This document shows positions 35,619 to 45,528 of a stretch of 64,000 nt of DNA, piece by piece. Origin of the DNA: Gnetum montanum (lineage: Eukaryota; Streptophyta; Gnetopsida; Gnetales; Gnetaceae); the NCBI GenBank assembly GCA_015680685.1, contig MNCI01030046.1:397579-461578 (forward strand), in the 5' to 3' direction. The notes below the pieces were generated by a model. That model ran no database searches. It was not told the DNA's origin and saw only the letters and a program-made list of their open reading frames with translations. The translations under genes and the position numbers were made by a program. Positions within the stretch are counted from its first letter, which is position 1, and each line of letters starts with the position of its first letter.

Positions 35619-36863
35619 TGAAACACCTCAAGAAAATTTCATGGGACCCATAGGAAGCCTAATAACTAGAATCTACAATGTAATTTGATAGGGATTTCAA
35701 GGTAGAAATAATTGCCTTGTTTTCCCATCAAAAATCCTATCCTATGACCTTGTTTTGGTAAATTTTAGGCATTTTTAATGTGTAAGAAGTGAGGTTTGAA
35801 GCCCACATGCTAGGAATACCATTTATAGAAGTGCGTGGAGGCCAAAATGCTTCATATGTTTCAAATAATTGGCCTTTTCAGCACACACTATACATTCTAG
35901 TCACACACACTATGGTAACATGTGGAGTTAAACTTGTGCACAAGACATAGTTTGGGCCATGAAAATAGTCCAAATATGCTAGAAAATTTTGGTAGAAAAA
36001 TTCAAAAAAATTTGGTGGCTCACACACTAAATTTTGGGCCATAAAATATTCCATATGCTATAAAAAGATAACCTTTTTATCTTACACCTACACATTTCAA
36101 CTCCACACGCTGTGATAGCATGTGGGGAAGCATGTGGAATGTGGGCTTTGAATTCATATGGTACACATTTGAGCCCCAAACTTTGTCATAGTGTGTGGGG
36201 TAGCATATGGTAGTTGGGCTTTAAATCCAAATGTTGCACTTAGGTCCAGGAATACCTAATAATGCTCCAAAATTGTAATAGATGCTATCATAATAGATCT
36301 AAAGCCTATTTATACTACTGCATCCTTTTGGGATCTTTTTGGGCAAAAATTTGCAACAAACTTGCACCTGAAAGATCATGTAGCAGTAATGAATCTTTTG
36401 CAGTAATAGAATATGAGCTTTTGTAGCCTTTTGCAGTCATTTCTCAATGAAAATCAGCAGAGAGATTAGTGCAGATTAAGCGTAGAACACATCCTATCAT
36501 TTACTCTAGATTCCAAGGATATTTTTTTTGGATTTTTAGGCTTCTAAAGCCTGCTGATATATATCTTCTTAACCCTCCTTCGCCAAAATTTTCTTAATAT
36601 TTATAATAAATGTTGTAGTGTTTTCTGGTTTCAGCATATTTTTTGACTTTTTATTCCTATTTTTGCACTACACTTCACATTTATATGCTTTTCTTTGTTT
36701 TTATTTTTACAATGCTCAATAATAGATTTCTTAAGTCCTTAGATGATCGGCCAAACTATTTAAGGTGCTTCAAATCCTTTTTAAGGCTTGTGGATCCTAG
36801 AGTTAAATTGTTTCACATGGAATTTTTTGATTTCCATTATCGATTTTTTCCATTGTTATAGTT
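35619..36863 (+). repeat. GY1 5' LTR (about 1.25 kb)
   Basis: Starts TGAAACACCTCAAG. The first ~300 bp align with 60408-60709, which begins at the same base. It contains degenerate copies of CACACACTATGGTA-CATGTGG, a TATTTATA at 36307-36314 that may be the promoter, and a T-rich end before a primer-like site at 36865. The 3' boundary is approximate. Confidence 0.6.
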
Positions 36864-36864
36864 T

Positions 36865-36882
36865 TTGGTGCTAAAAGGAGGG
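36865..36882 (+). promoter_or_regulatory. GY1 primer-binding site candidate
   Basis: TTGGTGCTAAAAGGAGGG begins with TGG-GC, as expected for pairing with a tRNA 3' CCA end. The tRNA species was not assigned. Confidence 0.45.
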
Positions 36883-37269
36883 CCTCAGCCTAACTTCGTA
36901 GCCTAAAAGACCCTAGTATTTGAGACTAAAACTAGTTGCATAAAAAAAATTATTACTTTTTTTACAATTGCTATGTGCAACATTGTGCTTGTTTCCTACA
37001 CCTTATAATTCAAAAATTAATTTTTGTTGTTTTAGTGCACAACACTACCTTAGCTTCTTGCATTTAAACTTAAAAAATTAACTTTTGTAGTTGTAATTCA
37101 TAGCATTGCCTCTATTTGTTGCACTCAAAATTTTATAGCCAAAACCATTATTTTTACTATTGCAATGTGTAGTGTTTTCTCTGCTCTTGTTTCTACACAC
37201 ACTAAACTTTTTCTAATTCTTTCTCAATTTTATACACTATTCAAAATTGTTATTTTAGTTGTAGTCGTA

Positions 37270-37640
37270 GTTTTACATGTTGCAACTTTACAAGCTATAG
37301 ATCCACACATTATAGCTTTACAAGTTATAGCTCCAAACACTATAGCTTCATAGGGTATAACCTTTCCATATGTTATAGATTCATAGGTTACAACCTTTTC
37401 AAACACTCTAGTTTCACAAGCTATAGCCTCATACACTACAACCTTCCACATGCTACAGCTTCACAAGCTATAGCATCATACGCTACAACCTTCCACATGC
37501 TATAGCTTCACACGTTATAGCCTCATATGGTGTAACTTGACAAGTTGTAGTCCCACATGCTATGAAATTTTTACATTCTATAGCTTCATATGCTATGAAT
37601 TTTCACATGCTAAAGCTTCATACATTGGTTTCATATGTTT
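37270..37640 (+). repeat. Degenerate tandem array built on CTATAGCTTCACAAG
   Basis: Many 15-18 bp subunits such as CTATAGCTTCACAAG and CTACAACCTTCCACATG. The clearest higher-order period is about 48 bp (near 37423 and 37471). It lies in the GY1 5' untranslated region. Confidence 0.75.
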
Positions 37641-37730
37641 TATGCTCTTTGTTTTCAACTATTCTACCACACAACATAGTTTTCATGGTCTTAAACTAGG
37701 AATTTGCCCATGTATACAATTGTAAGGACC

Positions 37731-39200
37731 CAACTATAGTGGAGCATAGGGAGTTCCTTAAGTAGTTAGGACTTAGCCCAACACATGTAAACATTGATGA
37801 GAAATACTATAACTTCATATGCATGAAACTCCAAGTGGGTTTGTGCATTCCACACAAAGAGTTTGACTCTAAGCATCTCTATGAATTGACCTATAAGGAT
37901 GAAAAGGAATATATCCCTTCACTGTACAACCACAGTGAATTATCTAAATTTTACATGTACTTGTTAGTACAATTTGTGAATATGGATTAGGAAAATGAAG
38001 TGAGTGAAAAGGCTAGTTTAGGATCCCACCTAAAGAATCAAGACTAATTCAAAACTAATTACAAGCCAGATATGTTCCTAGGAGACCTTTTCCCATTATC
38101 TATCCTAGAGGTAACCATGTTCAACTTTGTTCCTCTTATTGCAGTAGTGAACCAAAATCCTCTTGTGATCTCTATGAATCCAAGTTCCTAATCCACTTCC
38201 TTATTCACTTCACTATTCACCTTGGCACCCTTCTCTAGTATGCCTTAGTCCCATTCCCCCCCCCCCCCCCCCCCCCCCTAAATAATTCCCTCCATGTTCC
38301 AACCTTTTACAATGTCAGCTGGTCCTTCTCTTGGAATGCAAATTTCATGTGTATCACATAACTCATTTGTTTCCAACAACCTCTATGTTCCTCAAATCTC
38401 TGTGTAAATCTTGTTTTCCATGTTTAACCCTCCTACAATGCTAGTCACAAGACCTTTCTAGTCTATATCATTTCCCATTTCATAACCACCAATCATCGAA
38501 CAATAATAAATGTAACTCTCAGAAGCTCTACAAGGCCTAGATCAAGCCTTTCAAATGATATAAGACCTAATTGAGAAGCTATAAAAACTTTAGGCTAGTA
38601 TCACTTAAATAGTAAAGGTTATGGAATTCTACTAGGATGATCCCATCAGTCTTACTATTCCCTAAATTACATTACCCATGGGCATGCCTTTCCCAAACTT
38701 CACCAAATACAATGGTGAAAGAGACCCTAACACACATATTGACATCTTCTATTCTAAGTATCTTTTGTTGCAAGCATGGCCTCATACAACACTACAGATC
38801 TTCCCTATGTACCTAAAAGGAAAGGGTTTGGATTAGTACCAAACCTTACCTAGAGGTTCTATCTCCTCCTTGGATGACTTAATAGTCCTATTTGTCAACT
38901 ACTTCAAATAAAACATTGGACCAACTTATGAAAGTAAGGTAGGGACCACTTGAACCTATTTAAAGGTTTATTTAGAGATGAAGCACAATGTTCAATGAGA
39001 TTCTTGAGCCCATCTTTAGGATCCACCTCTTAGCCATCTTTAAGAAAGCAGTAAATGACTTCATCAAGTTAAAGCTCTACTACTTAGAATTTTAATCACT
39101 AAGCTAAGCCTTTTCATAGATCAAGAACATAGAAGAGGCTATAGAGGCTAGCAATGATTTGGCCTATGTGGCCTAAAAGAACCAACATTCTAGGAGGGGC
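37731..39200 (+). pseudogene. gag: GY1 gag, heavily broken
   Basis: The first part is a long frame (KDPTIVEHREF, one stop, then NIDEKYYNFICMKLQVG) of unknown N-terminal type. The core is near 38660-38900: MPFPNFTKYNGERDPNTHID, LLLQAWPHTTLQIFPMYLKG, YQTLPRGSISSLDDL and FVNYFK, which is the usual order of Ty3/gypsy gag blocks. At least eight stops follow. A 23-base C run interrupts it at 38256. Gag would have built the particle shell. The copy is dead. Confidence 0.7.
38256..38278 (+). repeat. Poly-C run of 23 bases
   Basis: An uninterrupted homopolymer inside the decayed gag. Such a run is length-unstable and hard to sequence, so the exact length may not be reliable. Confidence 0.9.
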
Positions 39201-40500
39201 ACATATAAGACCAAAAAAGTGCAAAAAACCATGGTTGTAGTAACAAAACAACCTAAACGAGTAGTAAGGCAAAAGTCACCTCCATGTAACACATTTTTTG
39301 ACTCATCTTAACCATCTACTTCATATGATTCTAACTAGCCAAAGCCTAGCTTTGAGCACAAGGATAGGTCTAAGTATACAAAGTTTCCCATGATGCCCTT
39401 TGAGCTCCTAGAATAGTTGCTTAAAGAAAACTAAATTCAACGTATGCAATTTTCTAAGGAAGCTCACAAAAGGTATGGTTGTCTTTTTGAAATAGCTAGA
39501 GATCCAATGGTAGTAACCAAAGAAGATCTAAAACTACAAAATTACTTTAGGATTGATAGGTCCTACCATTATCTCAACTAGCTAGTCATGACATCAATAT
39601 TTGCATAGCCCTTAAGGATGATCTCTAGAAGATGATCAACTATGAAGAGTTGGTATTGAATGAGCCTAACTTTCCAAACGCCAACAATAACTCCTACATC
39701 ATTACCTCTTTTACAATAAACAAATGGTTTAGTCCTCATAGAGAATTGTTTGTCATCAAGATACCAACTTAGCCCTAAAATACAAAGCCTAGAGAGCCCT
39801 TCATCATACGAGTACCACCACCTTTGCCCCCGAAAGAGCCTTTCATTATACACATTTCTCCTTTTGTGATGTTAACATCACAACCCTAATAACACACTAT
39901 CAATCCTTCTAAGGCTAGGTAACTATTGATTATTCAGGTCCCTCCACCTTCAATAAGCAAACTTATGACAAATCATAATCAAGGCTTACCTATTGTGGCC
40001 AATAACTCAATGGTTAACAAGAAGCAACCACAACAGCAATGAAAATATCCTATCACCAAACCAATAACCAATATCACTGAATTTTTCCAATAACAAAAGG
40101 CTTGGAAACAAGTTGACTCACCAAGGCCTACACCAAGACTATCTCCACCTATGAGCAAGGTGCCTAAGTTGCACACATTAAAACATGAGCCAAAAATTTT
40201 GGGGAGAATGGAAGAAATTAAAACTATGAAGGTTGAGAGATCACATGCTAAGGAAAATAATTTCTCAACAACCATGAAAAAAGCCAGATGGTCCCTCAAA
40301 TAAAAGAACGCATTGTTAAACCTATATGACCTAGTCATGACTTCTCCTACTCATAGAGATGTGCTAGCTCAAATATTGATCTCTATTCCTATGAGCAGAG
40401 ACATGCTTACTAACAAAGAATCCATTAACTCTGTCATTGAGTGAACTTTACTTAGGGAAGACAAGCATCACCCCCAAGCTCATCTTTCATGACAACTAAG
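39201..40500 (+). other. GY1 gag-protease connector, decayed
   Basis: Fragments such as KFPMMPFELLE and FEIARDPMVVTKEDL occur in broken frames. They look like the tail of the gag-pol polyprotein, but no domain is assigned. Confidence 0.4.
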
Positions 40501-40504
40501 TGAA

Positions 40505-41115
40505 GATTGACTCACGAAGTGCTTTATGCTCCTCTACTCATTACCATACATGTTGGCAAGTATAAGGTTCATCATGTTCATGTGGATGACTGGATAGTAA
40601 CTAACGTAATACCATTTACTATTTTTGAGAAACTAAGATTAATTGAAAACATCCAAGAAACCTCTACCTTTGCACTCAAGTCATTCAACAAATCATAAGT
40701 AACGGTTCAAGGTTCTATCTCCTTAGATATCGTAGCCAGAGAATAGTTTCCCACATTTATCAACTTTCTAGTGGTTGAAGAGACACCCAGTTTCAACTTG
40801 ATCCTAGGGAGGCCATGGTTAGCAAAGTTTTAGGTGGTCTTTTCTCCTATACATCAAGAGATTTACTTGCCATACTAGGGTGGTGAAATTATCATTCATG
40901 GGGATAACACGTGTTCACCATCCATGAAAAATGTCAACATTAAATGGGGTTTGGAGGTGGAGTTTCCAAATGAAACTCCCAACACACAAGCTGGGGTCAT
41001 TAACAACAATAATAAGATCAACACCTCCAACTCTACAACACTAAATGATCAATGAGAACACTTATCAATTGCCATATCAAACAAGAAGCATGATGAGCAT
41101 AGGATTGTATAAAAG
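40505..41115 (+). pseudogene. GY1 retropepsin, decayed
   Basis: HVHVDDWIVTNVIPFTIFEKL occupies the active-site position (around 40576-40638), with the catalytic D-S/T-G changed to D-D-W. FNLILGRPWLAKF follows at 40792-40830 and matches the conserved LGRPWL block of gypsy proteases. Stops lie between and after them. No reverse transcriptase is found downstream, so the coding part ends with the protease here too. Confidence 0.7.
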
Positions 41116-42048
41116 AAGCCCCTTAATCTATTAGAGATCAAGCAACAAATATATCATAGATATCTTATCTTTTCTTTTGTTAACAATCATTTATTTACTT
41201 TCATATCTTTATACCATATTTCAATGCTCGTTTTTTCCCTATATTTTCTTTCAAAATTATCTCATGCTTGCTAGAAAATTAACATGGCCCATCAAGGCCT
41301 AAAACTGGCAACACACTGGCCCGATAAGGTCTAAAATTAGCAACACAATGGCTTGCCAAGGCCTAGAATTGATGAAACCATGGCCTACTAGGGCCTAAAA
41401 CTAGTGAATGTAATAGCCTCTTCTTTGTGCCTCTTATACATTATGGTTAATTTACATAATAGCATCATTTACAAGCCTTACTTACATGCTTTTACCTTGT
41501 TTACAATTTTTTTTACATCATGTTTTATTTACCAATTTCATTGTACAACCTTGTTACATCTACTATTTAAGTTTACATAAAAATATAAAACATGATGAAA
41601 ACAATTAAAAGTTTGTAGCCAAATGTCCATAGCTGTAGCCTTAATTATATAGTGTAATAAAAATAGACAATACAGCGTCTTTAAATTTATGAATAGGTAA
41701 ACTAGCCAATGACCATGACACTTAAGATTAACAACCTAACACAATATTAACATCAAAAGCTTCAATCAAACTAGGGGAGAGGAGGAGGAATGTTGTCAAT
41801 TCAATCACTATCATAACTTGGGGTTTGCAAATAAAAAAAAAAACATGAAACCATTAGTGACAAGCATAGTCATAAATGTAATTATTAAAGCATGAAATGA
41901 CCTTGAAACCAATAAAGCATGAGTAATTAACAATTTTAACAAGGGAACAAAATTATAAGCTAGCCAAAATCCATGAATATGACCAAGATTACACTTTACA
42001 TAAAGCTTAAAAAACTAAGGATAAAATTTGACTATGTTAGCCATTTCA
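41116..42048. other. Gene-free stretch between GY1 protease and MFS pseudogene
   Basis: AT-rich DNA with the 32-bp array at 41285-41412. No coding motif was seen where RT and integrase would be expected. Confidence 0.5.
41285..41412 (+). repeat. 32-bp tandem array, four units
   Basis: Units start at 41285, 41317, 41349 and 41381, with TGGCC-----AAGGCCTAAAACT as the core. The period is exactly 32 bp. Confidence 0.8.
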
Positions 42049-42965
42049 ACAAACAGCGGTCATGAATCTCTCCTACTACTTACTCTTAGTGCATTAATGG
42101 TACCGTATGTGTTGCTAGCATTTAGCTCCTCATGGTCATTTGTCTATGCCTATTATGTTGTTCATGCTATTGCAAATACAATGGCACAAGGAATTATTTT
42201 CAGCAATTCTATGGCTTATACAGCAGACTTGGTGGAAGATGGGAAACGGGCAATGGCTTTTGGCTACATAACTAGACTTTTTTCTTTGGCACAGTTTTTT
42301 GGGAACCTTATAGATGTTTATGCAAAACTTTTTGTTAAAGAGTCGATTTTTCAGTACCAGAAGGAAATGGACAGATGCTAGCATTTCATTCTGAGTCAAT
42401 TATAGTGTGTAGATGATCCATAAATAAAACTGCATCCGTAGTGTCGATTAGTAACATTCTTGGGCAGATTGCACTTGTGTCATTCTTCTATGAACTGGGA
42501 ATGATCAATAATATCACAGTTAATATGATTACCAACAATTAGTTATTGCTATGATGAAAAAGATCGTCCTTTGCCTGGCAGTTTTCCTCTTGGTGCATTA
42601 TCAGGCTTTGCATGGGCTCTTTGGGTTCCTTATTTTGATGCATCATTTGGAGTTATTTATGTGCTTGTAAAATCATGTACATATGTTCTTATCTCAAAAG
42701 CAGCAGGGTCAGATGATTAGGGCAAAGCTCAAGGATTTGTTGCTGGAGTTCAATCACTTGCAAGCTTGGTTTCCCCCATTGGAATTAGTTCTTTTACAAC
42801 ATTGTTTTTGTCAAAAACAGCTCCTTTCCCAGGCAAAGATTTCAGCTTGATCTGTACAACAGCATCAGTGGTACTAGCATTGGTACAAGCCTTTTTACTG
42901 AAACCAAATTCCCCAAGGATACAAACTTTCAAGGGCTGTCGGTATACACCAGTGCAAGCTTGAAC
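42049..42965 (+). pseudogene. 5'-truncated copy of a plant MFS transporter (HIAT1/MFSD14-like)
   Basis: The first block, 42049-42381, reads ESLLLLTLSALMVPYVLLAF, then FVYAYYVVHAIANTMAQGII, then ADLVEDGKRAMAFGYITRLF, which fits the central helices and loop of major-facilitator proteins of the plant tetracycline-resistance-like (HIAT1, MEE15) group. A decayed stretch follows. The C-terminal block 42590-42963 reads GFAWALWVPYFDASFGVIY, then a TAG at 42718, then GKAQGFVAGVQSLASLVSPI and a final hydrophobic helix ending LLKPNSP. In the working gene this is a multi-pass membrane carrier. The N-terminal helices are missing. No intron-like gap separates the blocks, which suggests a retrocopy (inference). 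It lies just downstream of the GY1 protease. Confidence 0.75.
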
Positions 42966-43279
42966 GTAATGGAGTTGCTATACAAAGCGTTTAAAGTTCT
43001 CGCAGAATATTCACGGCTGGCTGAATTAGATGATGTTTTACTGATTACAAAACCTTAGCATTTATTTTATGCTAACTTTTAGGAGCACTAAAAAAATTAT
43101 ATATTAAAAAAATTGCTGCCATTTCTTTGCCTGCTGTCCGCACTTTCTGCCGCAGTTTTCTGAGCAGTTCAGCAACCTTCATCTTAAGCCCCTGTAGTTA
43201 GGGTGCTGAATGCATGCCTCTGGTGGATTGCAATTTCGAGTATGTGAGTTGTAGCATGTGAGGCAGCATGTCACACATG

Positions 43280-43640
43280 AAAATTACTATTTTAAGTTAC
43301 ACAGTGAGAATATGAGAATATAAGTTGGGTGGGATAGTATGTGGTACATGGAAATTACTATTTTAAGTTACACAGTGAGAATATGAGAATATAAGTTGGG
43401 TGGGATAGTATGTGGTACATGGAAATTACTATTTTAAGTTACACAGTGAGAATATGAGAATATAAGTTGTGTGGGATAGTATGTGGTACATGGAAATTAC
43501 TATTTTAACTCACACGCTGAGAATAAGTCCCACAGGATACGGTAGCATGTGGGGCAGCATGTTGCACATGAAAATTACTATTTTAATTTACATACACTGA
43601 GAACCCAAGTCCCACATACTCTGGTAGTGTGTAGGGCCAA
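43280..43640 (+). repeat. 71-bp tandem array, about five units
   Basis: Units start at 43280, 43351, 43422 and 43493 at exactly 71 bp, with a fifth, diverged unit at 43570. Each has GAAATTACTATTTTAA and GAGAATA. The middle units are almost identical, so the amplification is recent relative to the pseudogene. The outer units contain ACGGTAGCATGTGGGGCAGC, which resembles GY1 LTR phrases at 36109-36135. Confidence 0.9.
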
Positions 43641-44406
43641 AAATTATTAATTTCCTTTCCTTCTCTAAACTTGCCCAATAGACCCCCTAAAACATGGAAA
43701 TAAAAATAAAAATTAAAAAAGAGAATTTTTTCCATACCATGTGTGTGAGAAAATTGGCAAGAGCATTATCTCGACCTAAAACTAACCATGGCCTCTACAT
43801 GCTAGAAATAGGAATTGTTGGCTTTTCTATTATTTTAACCATTTATATATTGTTTTCCCCTTCATTTTAACAATTTATAGCTTGTTTTATTAGATTTTTG
43901 CCTATTCTAAGTATAAAATGACTAAAAAAATTAAATTTAATTAATTAATACTATTTTGATCACTTGCCTCATTTGACCTTGTTTGCCATATTTTATTTTA
44001 TTTCAACCTTATTTTTACTTTGCTTTTACCTTATTTTAACTTGCTTTATCTTATAATGACCTACCTTGCCTTGTTGAGCCTTGTTTCACTTTGTTTTGAC
44101 CTTATTTTGCTCCATTATTACAATAGTTTGCATTATTTTAACATTGTTTAAGAAATTTACCATGCAAATGCCACTTGATGTACTTATGTTGACATGCAAG
44201 ATTAAGTTATGGAGATGAGGAAGTAATTCGACTAGCCTTTGAGCCCAAGTAGATCCTTATGGTGATGTTATTTGACTAAGTTGTCCTTGAATGCCTAAAC
44301 TACGACCTTGTAAGCCTTTAACCATCTAGTCTTAATGTCATGTAATGGCCTAACTACCATTGACCTTGAAGCCAAAAACATCATGAAGGGTTCCTTGATT
44401 GAATTC
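43641..44406. other. Gene-free flank, low-complexity
   Basis: Contains a degenerate TTGACCTTATTTT-type repeat from about 43970 to 44130. No coding signal. TGA3 is inserted at its right end. Confidence 0.5.
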
Positions 44407-44411
44407 CCCAT
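44407..44411. repeat. TGA3 target-site duplication, left copy
   Basis: CCCAT, against CCGAT at 52782-52786. One mismatch, as expected for an aged insertion. Confidence 0.7.
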
Positions 44412-45135
44412 TGATGAGTGGCGAGGTACCCCTACACTCAACCATACGAATACAAGTGTTACATGTGTGATCCGGTTGAACTCCGCAGACGGACTAGTTG
44501 TGGCATCTAGATAGTTAGCCTTAGGTCGCAGTTCACTATCTTCCCACCTGGACTAGTATCAGCTTTGTCACGTATGATTTAGTCCAAAGTGAGGTGTATG
44601 ATGTGGTTTCTAACCTAATGCTACTCCTGAAGGCAATGGAAAGTAATATTGACTAAGCTAAGAGAGAAAGGGTGAGAGAGAATCTAGTTAGCCTAAGTGC
44701 GATGAGCATCTGTTCCTTGATTATGCGTACACATTTTGGACTTCGTGCACGACTATCACTGGGATTACCAAGCGTAGATCCTAGGTACGCTATTGGGTTA
44801 CCAAGTAGTCACACTTAAATGCTCATAATCAAGTTGTACTCATTCCACGTTTAACAGGAGTTTAAGGGTGAAAAAGATTAACTAGGAAAGCAGTAAATAA
44901 CAGTTAATTAAATAATTAAGCTAAGTGAATGTTGCGATGATGAAGTAATCTCGATCTTTATTTCCAGTCATGTGCATATCCAAGTATGTCACACTCAAAT
45001 AAGGACGCCGTACAATTACAATTACCACATTGCGGGCATACACGGGGAGAGAAGGGTTGAGAGAAAGAAATTAAATACTTAAACTACGAACTACTTTTTT
45101 GATTCCCCTCTTCCTAACTTATCTGTCTACCTTCT

Positions 45136-45143
45136 TATTTATA
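45136..45143 (-). promoter_or_regulatory. TATA box in TGA3 3' LTR
   Basis: TATAAATA on the minus strand, 64 bp from the LTR end and 18 bp after the palindrome. The 5' LTR copy at 52710-52717 is the one that would drive the element. Confidence 0.65.
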
Positions 45144-45161
45144 GATGAGGAGATAGGCAGT

Positions 45162-45181
45162 GATATCGCGTACGCGATATC
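45162..45181. repeat. Perfect 20-bp palindrome in TGA3 U3
   Basis: GATATCGCGTACGCGATATC is exactly self-complementary. It is the cleanest example of the motif found in the family. The partner LTR has a decayed version at 52736-52758. Confidence 0.95.
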
Positions 45182-45207
45182 GTGGTTGACCAAAATGCGA
45201 CTCATCA

Positions 45208-45220
45208 TACCCCCATGACT
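45208..45220 (-). promoter_or_regulatory. TGA3 polypurine tract
   Basis: Minus strand AGTCATGGGGGTA directly before the LTR. Confidence 0.75.
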
Positions 45221-45528
45221 GAATAAAAACTCGTCCTCTAGTTACAGTGATTACATGGTGGATAGGTATGAGATTATTGAATAGTGAGAATGAGAAAACA
45301 AAATTGAGACACAACACAAAGACTGTGCTACAACTACAAAATTTGTGGAACTCATGTAGTTCCTGGTGGCGGTGGCTTCTCCATTGGTGCTTTCCCTTTA
45401 TCTTATGCTCTAGGTTTTGAGACTTGATGGTGTTGGAGTATGGCCTGGAGCTTCTCCTCTTCGGTCCAGGGATCTTGCGCCGTCCATGCTAATGTTCCAA
45501 TGTTTGATGGAGTTGGCACTTCCCATGG

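Larger units (their letters stand above)
44412..45207 (-). repeat. TGA3 3' LTR (796 bp)
   Basis: Plus strand TGATGAGTGGCGAGG to GCGACTCATCA. Same length as 51986-52781 and very similar along its length. Confidence 0.9.

Noticed and set aside
42136-42399. Minus-strand frame opposite the MFS block
   Set aside because: A shadow of the real plus-strand pseudogene, whose conserved residues are unambiguous.
43280-43640. CRISPR-like array
   Set aside because: Units are contiguous with no unique spacers and lie in eukaryotic DNA; it is a minisatellite.
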